A stretch of DNA of 64,000 nucleotides from positions 3,742,599-3,806,598 of the forward strand of contig NZ_LR812090.1 of the NCBI RefSeq assembly GCF_903772925.1. Reading direction: 5' to 3'. Under the pieces are notes generated by a model. That model made no database searches, was not told the origin of the DNA, and saw only the letters and a program-made list of their open reading frames with translations. The stretch comes from Alteromonas macleodii (GTDB lineage Bacteria > Pseudomonadota > Gammaproteobacteria > Enterobacterales > Alteromonadaceae). The number at the start of each line of letters is the position of its first letter. The stretch's first letter is position 1. Made by a program: the position numbers and the translations under genes. Shown here piece after piece: positions 26,139 through 36,509 of this stretch.

Positions 26139-29100
26139 ATGTCACAACTTTTTCAGACGCTACAGGTAAGAGTTATTATTCTAATTTCAATGATTGCCAT
26201 ACCCGGCTTCATTGGCATATCTTACGACGCCTACGTGGAAAGAGAGCAAGCGATAAAAGCGGCAGTTAGCCAGGCAGTCAACACAACAAAAACACACTCT
26301 AAAATACAAGCCAACCTTATTGAGGAAACGCGACATTTTCTTAAAAACTTAGCGCAATTCGACGCAGTACAACAACCAAGTACAGAACAATGTAGCCGTT
26401 TTCTTGCTAACGTGCTCAAAGTAAACAGTAATTATGTCAATCTAGGTGTACCAAGGGCAGACGGTGAATTGTTATGTAATGCCCGAAAATTAAAACGTTC
26501 GGTAAACGTTTACGACCGACCTTATATACAACAAGCTATCGCAACCCGTAAATTCTCAATCAGTGAATTCCAAATAGACAGGGCTACGAATTTAACCAGT
26601 ATTAATTTCGCCTACCCCGTCATAAACCCAAATCAAGGTAATTTAGTCGGTTTGGTTGTAGCTGTTATATCGCTCAACTGGTGGAACGAGATACTCTCTG
26701 AGTCTTACCTACCCGATAATACCGTTGCATTTATAACTGATAGTGAAAACAAAATATTAGCAGCATTCCCCGTTAGACAAGAACTGCTAGGCACATTGCT
26801 AGAAATAGAGGGAAAAGAAAAGGAAAATAAGAGCGAATATACGAACACATCATTAGATAATACTGTTTTTTTGAGTGAAGACCCCTACCAACGCGTTTAT
26901 GTAACTCACCCGCTATTTGATGATGGGCAGCATATCAACATCACCATTGGTATTCCGCTGAAACACACGTTTGAAGCAATTGATACCAGGTTGATGACAA
27001 CCACCCTTATATTAGCGTTAATCGTTTTGTTTTTCGTCGGTGTTTCAGTATGGCTAATACGAAAAAACGTTTTGATACCCATAAAAACGCTTTTGAAGTC
27101 GACTACAGCGTTGGCCGAAGGTAAAGAAGTTGATGAGACATCGACAAAGGGCAGTATAGAGCTAAGAAAACTTCAACTACGCTTTGCACAGATGGCTAGA
27201 ACGCGCCTAGATGCTGAAAAACAACTTATTGATAGTCAAAATTCACTGCAGGAAAGTCGAGATATCTTAGCGAGTCATATTGAAAACACACCTTTAGGGT
27301 GCGTAACCTGGGATACTGACTTCATCTGCACTGATTGGAACAAATCGGCTGAATTGATCTTTGGCTATAGCAAGGAAGAAGCTATAGGTAAGCATGCCTC
27401 GGAGCTTGTGGTTCCAATTGAATTACGCCATGAAATAAATGACGTATTCGAAATACTAGTCGAGGGCAAAAAAACTGTTCGTAGAGTAAACGATAACCTC
27501 ACTCGATTGCTCGAAACAATCACTTGCGAATGGTACAGCACCCCAATCTTGGACTTCTCTGGCAAAGTAATAAGCGTCGTTTCATTAGTTCAAGACATTA
27601 CCGTAAACAAACGATTAGAAGACAAATTAAAACTATCAGCCAGCGTCTTCTCTCACGCCAGAGAAGGTATCTTTATTACCGATAGCGAATCGAACATTAT
27701 TGATGTAAACAAAACCTTTGAAGAGATAACTGGCTACTCCCGAAGCGAAGTATTAGGCAATAAGCCCAGTATGTTTAAATCTGGAAAGCAGTCTAAGGAA
27801 TTTTACGAGAACCTATGGAAGTCAATTATCAATGACGGTTATTGGGCGGGAGAAGTTTGGAACAAGAGAAAAAACCACGAAATATATGCTCAATTACTAA
27901 CAGTTAGTGCTGTAAAAGACGATGACGGCACGGTTAAAAATTACATTGCTATTTTTAGCGATATCTCCGAGACAAAAGAACAGCAATATCGTCTTGAGCA
28001 GATGGCTCACTACGACATCTTAACTAACTTACCTAACCGCACTCTACTCGCTGAACGTTTGGATAGTGCACTTAGGCAATGTCAGACCGATAAACGCTAC
28101 GCCGCTGTTGCTTTGCTTGATTTAGACGGGTTCAAAGAGATAAACGATACGTTTGGACACAGCGTGGGAGACGAGCTACTTATTACACTGGCTCACCGCT
28201 TCAAAAGCACGCTCAACCAGGGAGATACCATTTCCCGTTTTGGTGGAGATGAGTTTGTAGCAGTACTTACCAATTTAAAGCAAGCCCAAGACTTTAGGTC
28301 TACTGTAAAGAACATGCTCAAAGCAGCTTCAACCCCAGTTAAATATGGTGAAAATGAACTTAAAGTCTCAGCGAGCATTGGATTAACCGTCTACCCTACC
28401 GACGATACCGATGCCGAGCAGCTAATTAGACATGCAGACCAAGCTATGTATTTAGCGAAACAGAAAGGTAAAAACTGTTTCCACCTTTTCGATATCGAGT
28501 CAGAAGATGCGATTAAAACTCGCCACGAAACAGTTAAAAATATAGGCAGCGCTCTTAAAAACAATGAATTTGAACTTTACTACCAACCTAAAGTGAATAT
28601 GCGTACGGGGGAAATCGTTGGCGCAGAAGCGCTGATTCGCTGGCAGCATTCAACCCGCGGGCTTCTTTCTCCGGCAGAGTTTTTACCCTTCATCGAAAAT
28701 CATCCGCTTAGTATTGATGTTGGCGAATGGGTTATTGAACAGTCGTTGCGCCAGTACCACCAATGGAAACAATTGGGCATAGACATCAAAATTAGCGTGA
28801 ATATTTCTGCATTGCAGATACAACAAAGAAACTTCCCTACTCGTTTAGAACATTTGCTTTCAAAAGTACCCGAAACACCACCTAAAGCCATCCAATTAGA
28901 AGTACTTGAAACCAGCAAGCTATCTAATATCAAAAAGGTGTCTGAGATTATGGAAGACTGTGTAAATCTCGGTGTAACCTTTGCTATTGATGATTTTGGA
29001 ACGGGTTATTCGTCTTTAACTTACTTAAGACGCCTGCCCGCTGAGGTGATTAAAATAGACCAGTCATTCGTTCGCGATATGTTAGTAGACTTAGAAGATA

Positions 29101-29306
29101 AAACGATTGTTACTGGTGTAATAGCGCTGGCTAATTCATTTAACCGCAGTGTTATCGCTGAAGGTGTGGAAAGTGTTGCCCATGGAGCATCATTATTAGC
29201 ACTAGGTTGTGAGCTCGCGCAGGGGTTCGGCATAGCACGCCCTATGCCCTCCAAAGCCCTACCTACTTGGGTGGAGCAATGGGAGACAAGGGAAGAGTGG
29301 AAATAA
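26139..29306 (+). CDS. Membrane cache-PAS-PAS-GGDEF-EAL cyclic-di-GMP protein
   Basis: A 1055-residue inner-membrane signalling protein. One transmembrane helix lies near residues 8-25 and a second near 285-305, enclosing a periplasmic double-cache-like sensor. A HAMP segment follows, then PAS domains at about 375-490 and 495-620. The GGDEF domain has an intact RFGGDEF (about 702-706). The EAL domain reads GAEALIRWQ at about 828-836, with the DDFGTGYSS metal/loop motif and KIDQSFV downstream. Both enzyme motifs are intact, so it may make and break cyclic-di-GMP or use one half as regulator. It is monocistronic. The curli locus in this window is a possible downstream process, but no link is shown. 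Confidence 0.93.
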   Translation: MSQLFQTLQVRVIILISMIAIPGFIGISYDAYVEREQAIKAAVSQAVNTTKTHSKIQANLIEETRHFLKNLAQFDAVQQPSTEQCSRFLANVLKVNSNYVNLGVPRADGELLCNARKLKRSVNVYDRPYIQQAIATRKFSISEFQIDRATNLTSINFAYPVINPNQGNLVGLVVAVISLNWWNEILSESYLPDNTVAFITDSENKILAAFPVRQELLGTLLEIEGKEKENKSEYTNTSLDNTVFLSEDPYQRVYVTHPLFDDGQHINITIGIPLKHTFEAIDTRLMTTTLILALIVLFFVGVSVWLIRKNVLIPIKTLLKSTTALAEGKEVDETSTKGSIELRKLQLRFAQMARTRLDAEKQLIDSQNSLQESRDILASHIENTPLGCVTWDTDFICTDWNKSAELIFGYSKEEAIGKHASELVVPIELRHEINDVFEILVEGKKTVRRVNDNLTRLLETITCEWYSTPILDFSGKVISVVSLVQDITVNKRLEDKLKLSASVFSHAREGIFITDSESNIIDVNKTFEEITGYSRSEVLGNKPSMFKSGKQSKEFYENLWKSIINDGYWAGEVWNKRKNHEIYAQLLTVSAVKDDDGTVKNYIAIFSDISETKEQQYRLEQMAHYDILTNLPNRTLLAERLDSALRQCQTDKRYAAVALLDLDGFKEINDTFGHSVGDELLITLAHRFKSTLNQGDTISRFGGDEFVAVLTNLKQAQDFRSTVKNMLKAASTPVKYGENELKVSASIGLTVYPTDDTDAEQLIRHADQAMYLAKQKGKNCFHLFDIESEDAIKTRHETVKNIGSALKNNEFELYYQPKVNMRTGEIVGAEALIRWQHSTRGLLSPAEFLPFIENHPLSIDVGEWVIEQSLRQYHQWKQLGIDIKISVNISALQIQQRNFPTRLEHLLSKVPETPPKAIQLEVLETSKLSNIKKVSEIMEDCVNLGVTFAIDDFGTGYSSLTYLRRLPAEVIKIDQSFVRDMLVDLEDKTIVTGVIALANSFNRSVIAEGVESVAHGASLLALGCELAQGFGIARPMPSKALPTWVEQWETREEWK

Positions 29307-29349
29307 GCTTAAGAAGTACCTTCAATATTGTGAGGTATTAGTACTGAGC

Positions 29350-30045
29350 TTAGTTAAATGGTGTAAACAACGTTGGATAAAGACCAGGGAGCTCGCGCCA
29401 GTGCCCGATCACCGGTACGCCTTCAAATGCACTCGATACTCTCCCTTCTAAATGACTCGCCCCCGTGTATTTCACTACCAACATTCCGGCACTTAACGCA
29501 CCTTCAATTCCTGCATCTGAATCCTCTATCACTAAACACTTTTCAGGTAGAACCCGCATTTTTTCAGCAGCAAGAAGAAAAATATCGGGCGCAGGTTTTC
29601 CCCGTGTTACCTCTGCGCTAGTAGTTACATATCCATTAAAAACCGTTTCTAGCGCCGTTGTTTTTAAAGAAAATGAGACCCGTTCAGGATGACTACTGGT
29701 CGCAATACATTTTCTTACTACAAGGCGCTGTAAGATAGTCTCTAGGCCAGGTGTGGGAATAAGCTCTTCAGCGAACACCGCTAGAAGCGCTGTTAAATAA
29801 TCATCCCTAAACGCTACGGGGAGGCTGATATTAAAATCTTCGGCTATTTGCGCTTTTGCAGAATCATAACTCTTACCTAAAAAGTGCTTATCAAAGTAAT
29901 CGTCATCTATTTTTACGCCAAGGTCATGCAGCATAGAAATCAGTACACGCTTGCACAAAATCTCGCTGTCAATAAGTACTCCATCACAGTCAAAAATAAC
30001 CAACTCTATATCGGCATTTGTTACTGTTGGCTTTTTCTGCTCCAT
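29350..30045 (-). CDS. HAD-superfamily hydrolase, beta-phosphoglucomutase/phosphatase type
   Basis: A 231-residue HAD hydrolase with a helical cap. The nucleophile motif is [10 protein letters not shown], motif II is ATSSHP, the motif III lysine is in RGKPAPDIF, and motif IV reads [12 protein letters not shown]. The family includes beta-phosphoglucomutase and phosphatases for sugar phosphates such as 6-phosphogluconate. As the next gene downstream of the mannitol/sorbitol transporter it may dephosphorylate a polyol phosphate or clear a toxic sugar phosphate, but this rests on position only. It is separated from the transporter by 225 bases with a strong hairpin, so it may be transcribed partly on its own. 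Confidence 0.85.
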   Translation of the reverse strand: MEQKKPTVTNADIELVIFDCDGVLIDSEILCKRVLISMLHDLGVKIDDDYFDKHFLGKSYDSAKAQIAEDFNISLPVAFRDDYLTALLAVFAEELIPTPGLETILQRLVVRKCIATSSHPERVSFSLKTTALETVFNGYVTTSAEVTRGKPAPDIFLLAAEKMRVLPEKCLVIEDSDAGIEGALSAGMLVVKYTGASHLEGRVSSAFEGVPVIGHWRELPGLYPTLFTPFN

Positions 30046-30182
30046 AATAATTCCTTGCTTAGTCTAACCATTTTTAGAAGGTATCTTTCATACCTTGCTA
30101 CGATTACTGGCTAAATTGCGTTTTTAAAACGTTTTACTTTTGTAGTTTCTTTTAGCTAAGCGCTAATGCTTTAACTGCAAAG

Positions 30183-30224
30183 AAGTACACTATTAGTTAA
30201 CGTTGGGAACCTAATAGTGTACTT
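30183..30224 (-). terminator. 14-bp perfect hairpin after the ABC transporter operon
   Basis: A perfect 14-bp inverted repeat (30183-30196 with 30211-30224), loop 14 bases, lies 47 bases past the ATPase stop codon. On the minus strand it is followed by cttt only, so it may act as a weak terminator or as an mRNA 3' stabiliser. Confidence 0.6.
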
Positions 30225-30270
30225 GGGATGCACTCATTAAAGCCTTGCGTATCGCACTGCAGCAATGCCA

Positions 30271-31311
30271 TTAAGCTGCCGAAGACGACGTTTTTTCACC
30301 CCAAGACAACTCGGGGATGGTTACGCCATCTTTGTCGAAGTGCATGATTTTCTCTTGCGCTGCCGTTAAATTAATTATGTCGCCGTAGGCCACTTTACAA
30401 TCACCATCGGCTTTCACCGTTAATGTACCGACACCATCAACATGAACATGCAAAAAGGTTTCAGACCCTAAGTGCTCAATCACGCCAACTCTGCCAGTCC
30501 ACAGCCCTTTTTCTTCGGTAATTCTAAAGTGCTCTGGGCGCACACCTAAGCTGCACGTCGGGTCACCTGCTTTGGTATCTACACTAATAAAGTTCATTTT
30601 TGGCGAACCGATAAAGCCTGCTACAAATTGATTTACTGGCTTTTGGTAAAGCTCCAAAGGCGTGCCTACCTGTTCAATAATGCCACCGTTGAATACTGCA
30701 ATACGGTCTGCCATCGTCATGGCTTCAACTTGATCGTGGGTAACATAAATCATGGTCGTATCTAAGCTTTTATGAAGTTCAGATATTTCTAGGCGCATAT
30801 TAACGCGAAGTGATGCATCTAGGTTCGACAGCGGCTCATCGAACAAGAACGCTGAAGGCTGACGTACTATAGCACGTCCGATAGCAACACGCTGGCGCTG
30901 ACCGCCTGAAAGTTGACCCGGTTTGCGGTCAAGGTAATCGGTAAGGTTTAGCATTTTCGCCGCTTTTTCAATTTTCTGTTCAATAATTGCAGGGTCTACT
31001 TTCGCCTGTTTTAGCGGAAAAGCAATGTTGTTACGCACCGACATATGAGGGTAAAGGGCGTAAGACTGGAACACCATAGCCAACCCCCGCTGTGCTGGCG
31101 GCATGTCCGTCGCGTCCTGGTTATCAATCTCAATAGTACCGCTTGTTGTGTCTTCAAGGCCGGCAATCATGCGTAGTAACGTTGACTTACCACAACCCGA
31201 CGGCCCAACAAACACAATGAATTCACCATCTCGAATTTCTAAATCCAGCGGCTTAATCACGTTAACGTCGCCGAAGCTCTTTGTAACTTGCTTTAAGGTA
31301 ATACTTCCCAT
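30271..31311 (-). CDS. Mannitol/sorbitol ABC transporter, ATP-binding subunit (MtlK/SmoK type)
   Basis: A 346-residue ABC ATPase of the MalK/UgpC group. Walker A is GPSGCGKST (about 36-44), the signature is [14 protein letters not shown], Walker B is [11 protein letters not shown] and the H-loop is YVTHDQ. The C-terminal OB/TOBE regulatory domain runs from about residue 240, with SLGVRPEHF. It energises import of the polyol bound by the partner binding protein. It is the last of four transporter genes, 12 bases after the second permease. The C-terminus ends in a short Ser/Ala tail. Confidence 0.92.
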   Translation of the reverse strand: MGSITLKQVTKSFGDVNVIKPLDLEIRDGEFIVFVGPSGCGKSTLLRMIAGLEDTTSGTIEIDNQDATDMPPAQRGLAMVFQSYALYPHMSVRNNIAFPLKQAKVDPAIIEQKIEKAAKMLNLTDYLDRKPGQLSGGQRQRVAIGRAIVRQPSAFLFDEPLSNLDASLRVNMRLEISELHKSLDTTMIYVTHDQVEAMTMADRIAVFNGGIIEQVGTPLELYQKPVNQFVAGFIGSPKMNFISVDTKAGDPTCSLGVRPEHFRITEEKGLWTGRVGVIEHLGSETFLHVHVDGVGTLTVKADGDCKVAYGDIINLTAAQEKIMHFDKDGVTIPELSWGEKTSSSAA

Positions 31312-31323
31312 TTTGAAGTTCTC

Positions 31324-32154
31324 CTACTTAACTGCGCCGAAGCTTAAGCCGCGCACTAACTGTTTCTGACTAAACCAACCTAGGATAAGAATTGGCACCA
31401 CGGCCATCACGGATGCAGCCGATAGTTTTGCGTAAAATAACCCCTCTGGGCTTGAGTAACTGGCAATAAATGCGGTTAAAGGCGCTGCGTTAGCTGCAGT
31501 AAGAATGAGGGTCCAAAATGCCTCATTCCACGCCAAAATAACGTTTAGTAGTAATGTTGAAGCAATTCCTGGCAGCGCTATTGGCAGCAGCACCTGGAAG
31601 ATCTCTTGCTTTATTCCTGCGCCATCCATACGTGCCGCTTCCAAGATTTCATTCGGGATCTCTCTAAAGTAGGTATAAAGCATCCACACCATAATAGGCA
31701 GGTTGATAAGCGTCATTACAATGACCAAACCAATACGCGTATCTAATAATCCAAAATCGCGAAATAGCAGGTAAATAGGAATTAACACGCCTACCGGTGG
31801 AAGCATCTTGGTAGAAAGCATCCACATAAGTAGATTCTTTGTGCGCTTAGTTTGAACGAAGGCCATGGACCAAGCAGCTGGAATAGCAATAAGCAACCCA
31901 AGAAGACTAGCCCCAAGCGAAATCACAACTGAGTTCATGAAATGGTCGAAATAAGGAGACCGAGAAAGCACTTCAGCATAGTTCTCCAGAGTCCAATCGA
32001 ACATAAACAAACTCGGTGAAGCGGAAATGGCCTCTGACTCAGTTTTAAAGCTTGTAATAATCGTCCAAAGAATGGGGAAGAAAATCATCCCGCTTACTGT
32101 CCACGCCGCAAGGGTGTAGATAAGTTTTGATTTATTCGTATCTTTAATCGCCAT
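31324..32154 (-). CDS. Mannitol/sorbitol ABC transporter permease 2 (MtlG/SmoG type)
   Basis: A 276-residue inner-membrane permease of the MalG family with six transmembrane segments. The ATPase-coupling EAA loop reads EAARMDGAGIKQEIF, followed by LLPIALPG. It forms a heterodimeric pore with the gene before it. It starts 3 bases after the first permease, so translational coupling is likely. Confidence 0.92.
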   Translation of the reverse strand: MAIKDTNKSKLIYTLAAWTVSGMIFFPILWTIITSFKTESEAISASPSLFMFDWTLENYAEVLSRSPYFDHFMNSVVISLGASLLGLLIAIPAAWSMAFVQTKRTKNLLMWMLSTKMLPPVGVLIPIYLLFRDFGLLDTRIGLVIVMTLINLPIMVWMLYTYFREIPNEILEAARMDGAGIKQEIFQVLLPIALPGIASTLLLNVILAWNEAFWTLILTAANAAPLTAFIASYSSPEGLFYAKLSAASVMAVVPILILGWFSQKQLVRGLSFGAVK

Positions 32155-32157
32155 TAC

Positions 32158-33030
32158 TTATCCCTCTAAGTTCTTGCCAATAAGGCGCATTAGGAAAATA
32201 GCGACTATGTTGGCAATAACCACTGCCACAATACCGCCTGCCGAACCACCGCCTACATCGAACTGCAAAAGCGATTGGGTATAAATAAGGTAAGTAATGT
32301 TGGTCGAAGAATATCCAGGGCCACCACTAGTCGTCACAAGAATTTCAGCGAAAATCGATAGTAAGAAAATCGTTTCAATTAGGATTACTGCCGTGACCGC
32401 ACGAGAAAGGTGAGGCAACACAATATAAACGAACTTGCTCCATGGACCTGCACCATCAAGATCTGCCGCTTCTAGCTGCTCACGGTCAAGCGATTGAATA
32501 GCTGTGAGCAAAATCAGTGCTGCAAACGGTAGCCACTGCCACGACACAATGATGATGATTGACAGTAAAGGCAGCTCAGCAAAAAAGTCGATAGGCGTTA
32601 CGCCAATAAACTCAGCAAAGTGGGCAAACAGACCATTCACTGGGTTCATAAACATGTTTTTCCATACCAGCGCGGATACCGTAGGCATAACGAAAAATGG
32701 CGCAAGTACCATAATACGTACGTAGTTTCGTCCCCATATTGCCTGGTCTAATAGAACCGCTAAGCCAACTCCGCCGCAAATGGTGATAAACAATACACCG
32801 CCAACAAGCAACAGGGTGTTAAAGAATGACTCGATAAACGCGGGGTCAGTTAAAAAGAACTCGTAGTTGAGAAAGCCGATGAATTCGTTATCGCCCGGCA
32901 TAAGCAAGTTATAGTCTAATACCGAGAAATAAAGGGTCATGCATAAAGGCACGATCATCCATGCTAAAAGCAAAGAGACCGAAGGAAAAAGCATGATTTT
33001 GGCTAAAGTACGAGATTGTGTGGTCGCCAT
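32158..33030 (-). CDS. Mannitol/sorbitol ABC transporter permease 1 (MtlF/SmoF type)
   Basis: A 290-residue permease of the MalF family with six transmembrane segments. The EAA loop is EAADLDGAGPWSKFV, followed by VLPHLS. The long second periplasmic loop of E. coli MalF is missing, as usual for polyol systems. It pairs with the second permease. It lies 67 bases after the binding-protein gene across a strong hairpin, so it is expected to be made at a lower level than the binding protein. Confidence 0.92.
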   Translation of the reverse strand: MATTQSRTLAKIMLFPSVSLLLAWMIVPLCMTLYFSVLDYNLLMPGDNEFIGFLNYEFFLTDPAFIESFFNTLLLVGGVLFITICGGVGLAVLLDQAIWGRNYVRIMVLAPFFVMPTVSALVWKNMFMNPVNGLFAHFAEFIGVTPIDFFAELPLLSIIIIVSWQWLPFAALILLTAIQSLDREQLEAADLDGAGPWSKFVYIVLPHLSRAVTAVILIETIFLLSIFAEILVTTSGGPGYSSTNITYLIYTQSLLQFDVGGGSAGGIVAVVIANIVAIFLMRLIGKNLEG

Positions 33031-33056
33031 GACTAGCCCTCTTATAATTATTAAAT

Positions 33057-33082
33057 GGGAAAGTGCAATAAAGCACTTTCCC
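33057..33082 (-). other. Intercistronic hairpin between binding protein and permeases
   Basis: A perfect 10-bp stem (gggaaagtgc at 33057-33066 with gcactttccc at 33073-33082) with a 6-base loop aataaa. There is no T run after it on the minus strand. Such hairpins stabilise the upstream transcript and lower downstream expression in binding-protein operons. Confidence 0.75.
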
Positions 33083-33097
33083 TGTGGTTAACGCTGT

Positions 33098-34405
33098 TTA
33101 TTTTGGGTAGCGCGCTTTGCGCATAGCGCGTTCAACTAAAAATTGTGAGCTTTGCAGTGCTTGATCTACCGTCATTCGGCCGGTTAACGCGGCGCTAAAC
33201 TGCTGACCTACTGCGGTACCAATACCTTGGAACTCAGGAATTGCCACAAACTGAATACCTACATAGGGCACAGGCTCTACCGTTGGTTTTTTCGGGTCTG
33301 CAGAATTAATCGAATCTAGGGTAATTTGTGCAAACGGCGCGGCTTCTAAATAAGCGTCGTTCTCATACAATGAGGTACGTGTGCCCGGAGGGACATTCGC
33401 CCAACCTTTTTTATCTGCAACTAAGTTTGAATAGCCCTTTGATGTTGCCCAGCTGATGAACTTCATCGCCGCATCGGTTTTCTTACTGCTTGATGGAATA
33501 GCTAAAGTCCAAGCCCATAGCCAATTACCGCGTTTACCTAAACCGTTATCAGGAGCAAGCGCGAAGCCTACTTTGTCGGCAACTTCAGAGTCTTTTTCGT
33601 TAGTAACAAAGCCACCCGCTACGGTAGCGTCAATCCACATGCCGCATTTACCGGTTTGGAACAGTGCCAAGTTCTCGTTAAAACCATTGGCTGAAGCGCC
33701 TGGAGGGCCGTATTTTTCCATTACATCTACGTAGTACTCTAAGGTGTCTTTCCACGCTTTAGAATCGAACTGCGGCTTCCAATTTTCGTCGAACCAGCGA
33801 GCACCAAAAGAGTTAGACATTGACGTTAATAGCGCAATGTTTTCGCCCCACCCAGCTTTACCGCGAAGGCAAATGCCGTATACGCCGGCGTCTTTATCAG
33901 TCATTGCTGCAGCAGCTTCTTTGATAAAGCTCCATGTAGGTGCTTTCGGCATTTCTAAGCCAGCTTTTTCCATTAGGTCTGTGCGGTACATCACCATTGA
34001 ACTTTCACCATAAAACGGTGCAGCATAAAGCTTGTCGTTTACGGAAAGGCCACTGCGAATAGCAGGTAATAAGTCGTCAATATCGTAATCGTCACCTAGC
34101 CCGTTAAGTTCGGTAAGCCAGCCTTGCTTGCCCCAAATTGGTACTTCATAGGTGCCAATTGTCATTACATCGTACTGCCCACCGCTAGTAGCAACGTCGG
34201 TAGTAACGCGCTGACGAAGAATGTTTTCTTCTAACGTTACCCATTTAAGGTCGATATCAGGGTGCTGCTTTTCAAACTCGCTGCTAAGCGACTTCATGGT
34301 GATCATGTCGCCATTGTTAACGGTAGCGATAGTGATAGTTTCTGCTTGCGCCGCCACGTTAATGGTTAGTGCGCTGGCTACAATTAAAGATAGTTTTTTT
34401 AACAT
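33098..34405 (-). CDS. Mannitol/sorbitol ABC transporter, periplasmic binding protein (MtlE/SmoE type)
   Basis: About 435 residues. I choose the ATG at 34405, preceded by gggga at good spacing and giving a normal signal peptide (MLKKLSLIVASALTINVAAQA). The frame is open upstream to 34459. The mature protein is a cluster-D/MalE-like solute-binding protein. Segments such as TIATVNNGDMITM, DVMTIGTYEVPIWGKQGW, FYGESSMVMYRTDLM, GICLRGKAGWGEN and GNWLWAWTLAIP are those I know from sorbitol/mannitol binding proteins of Rhodobacter and Pseudomonas. It brings the polyol to the inner-membrane permeases. It is the first transporter gene after the broken porin gene. Confidence 0.93.
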   Translation of the reverse strand: MLKKLSLIVASALTINVAAQAETITIATVNNGDMITMKSLSSEFEKQHPDIDLKWVTLEENILRQRVTTDVATSGGQYDVMTIGTYEVPIWGKQGWLTELNGLGDDYDIDDLLPAIRSGLSVNDKLYAAPFYGESSMVMYRTDLMEKAGLEMPKAPTWSFIKEAAAAMTDKDAGVYGICLRGKAGWGENIALLTSMSNSFGARWFDENWKPQFDSKAWKDTLEYYVDVMEKYGPPGASANGFNENLALFQTGKCGMWIDATVAGGFVTNEKDSEVADKVGFALAPDNGLGKRGNWLWAWTLAIPSSSKKTDAAMKFISWATSKGYSNLVADKKGWANVPPGTRTSLYENDAYLEAAPFAQITLDSINSADPKKPTVEPVPYVGIQFVAIPEFQGIGTAVGQQFSAALTGRMTVDQALQSSQFLVERAMRKARYPK

Positions 34406-34567
34406 CGGGTCTCTCCCCTTTGTACTCTTATCAGATATGACTTTCCCCTCCCCGCCCAAATTTGGTTAACGCGGGGATGAAAAAATCAGAGGTATTAAAG
34501 TAAGTTAGGTGGTTAGGCAGCGAAGCAATTCCGTACCTAACCTTTTGTGTTAAAACTTGGTTAGCGA

Positions 34568-35983
34568 TTAAAACTTAACTGAAATTTCAGACGTTAAACC
34601 GTCGAATCCTGCGCCAATCTGACCGCCAGAGTTAACGCCTTCGTCTTGGTCTACGTATTCCACTTTCCAAAGGGTACGGTCGTTGATCCAATAACCCGCT
34701 GATACCTGTAAACGAGTAACTTCATTATCTGTTTGCTCAATAAGGTCTGACGTATTTTCAGATTCTGCATAACGTGCAGCAACATAGAGCTTCTCTGGAA
34801 TAATGTACTGCTGCGCTTCTACCACCCAGTATTCAACTGACGAATCAGCTTCAATGACCTGGTTAGAATCGAACGTAGTACCTGTTGGGTCTAACACGCC
34901 TTCATTACCGAAGTAAGTGATACCTGCAACAGCATTACCTTCTACGTCTGCAAAGGTATAATCATCAGTTGCTTTACCTAGCATTAAAATAACGCTGGTT
35001 TGGTCACTTGGCTGATACGCTAAGGTAAGCTGCATAATTGATTGATTAAGCCCTGGTAGTGCACCTACGTGAGTATCACGTTCACTAGAGGCAGACGCAG
35101 AAAAGTTATAGTTTTCACCGTCACCAAAACGATAGTTGGTAGTGGTAACGCCATCTAAGCTGGCAAGACCGTTTTCGAATACAAGTTGCTCGCCTTGATT
35201 AGCATTGAAGAAGTTAAGTCCGGCTTTAAAGCCACCTTCAAATTCCAAGGTACCTTGCAAGCGGTAGTTGTAGCCGCGATCTTCCTGAAAAGCTTCACCA
35301 AAGCTTGACGTAGTCATGTGACCCGCCACATTGTATGAACGAAGAATGCCGTTATCGAATGTTTCGGTGTAGCTTAGCTGAATACCGTTTTCGGCAGTGG
35401 CGTAGTCGTTAATGCCGTTACCGATAAGTGCGTTACCTTGGTTGTCCGCACCGTCTTGGAAACCTTTAAATTGGAAAGGAGAAGCACCTATGTTGCCCAC
35501 GCGTAAAATAAGGCTAGCGTTCTCTTTTTCATAACCAGTCAAACCAAGCATATCAAACTCGACACCAGCAAAATCTTGGTGGAATGAGAAGTCTCTGTCG
35601 CCATTATTACCGAAGTCATTAGGCTCTTCAGCGATATCAATATCGGCAGTTATGTTTTCGGTAATTTTGAACTAAAACATTAAGTTCACGCGAAGACGAC
35701 CGAAGCCATCTGACTGAGTTTCATCTTCTGGACGAAACGCACCATCTTTGGCTTGGATAGCTTGATAATTCTGCATAGCTAAGAAGTTAACTTGCACTCG
35801 ACCATCAAGAAATTCATTGGGTTCACTGGGTGGTACGTACATTGGCTTTTCTTGGCTAAGTTCTTGCGCCATACCTAACGTTGGCACAGTGGCAGCCATT
35901 ACAGCGGCAGCGATCAGACTTAAAGATGCTCGTTTAGCGCACTGAGTTGATTGCGTCACGTGTTTCGTTGTGTCAAGTCCCAT
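34568..35983 (-). pseudogene. Outer-membrane porin gene interrupted by an in-frame amber codon
   Basis: The frame from ATG at 35983 encodes a signal peptide (SLSLIAAAVMAATVPTLGMA), then a segment ending RLRVNLMF, and meets TAG at 35672-35674. The same frame continues without another stop (FKITENITADIDI...) to the natural end at 34568, where the C-terminus EISVKF has the terminal aromatic of outer-membrane barrels. The full 471-codon product looks like a 16-18 strand porin. A C-to-T change of CAG would explain the stop. As it precedes the polyol ABC operon, the porin probably let mannitol or sorbitol through the outer membrane. I cannot tell a real mutation from a sequencing error. Read-through is unlikely to be efficient. 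Confidence 0.85.
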
Positions 35984-36509
35984 TATGAACCCTCTTTTAT
36001 TCTTTGGTAATTGTGTGGAGTGTAATTTTTGAAGAGTCTTCGTATCTTGGAGAAATCGGGAAAAACATAACGGAAACCCAATTGCTCACACAAAGATCAA
36101 ATGCTCAACATGTGAGAATATGACCACTGTTTGTTATCCCCGTCAACCAAAAATTTAACAAGTTTTTATCAATACATAGCAACAAAACTATAAATACATG
36201 ATTTTAATGAATTTTGGTTTGTTAACTTTGATTGTAAATTTTCTAAATTTAATAAAAAGTAAAATCACTTTTTACACACCCTTACCTTTAAAGGCTATCA
36301 AAATGGTTATTTCTTATTACAAATAATGAACAAACAAAGCAAGGACAATCAAAAGAACATAGCAAGAGCATTTGCGCCATATTGAGATTATCGGGAAGCA
36401 TCGCTAAATTTTGTACTGCTGTCGTATCTAGGCGAGGATGAGTGGGTAGATAAAAGCGGGTATGCCATACTGGGCTCGTTCCGCTCTTGAACCGGCCAGA
36501 AGGTGATTT
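35984..36509. promoter_or_regulatory. Divergent upstream region of the porin/polyol operon and alpha/beta hydrolase
   Basis: These 526 bases hold no gene that I can support. The first 350 are very A/T-rich and must carry the porin/ABC promoter on the minus strand. Clear operators were not found. Confidence 0.4.

Noticed and set aside
35672..35674. Pyrrolysine or programmed read-through at the porin TAG
   Set aside because: Nothing in the window supports a recoding system, and no stem-loop typical of recoding was seen after the codon; a point mutation or sequencing error is simpler.
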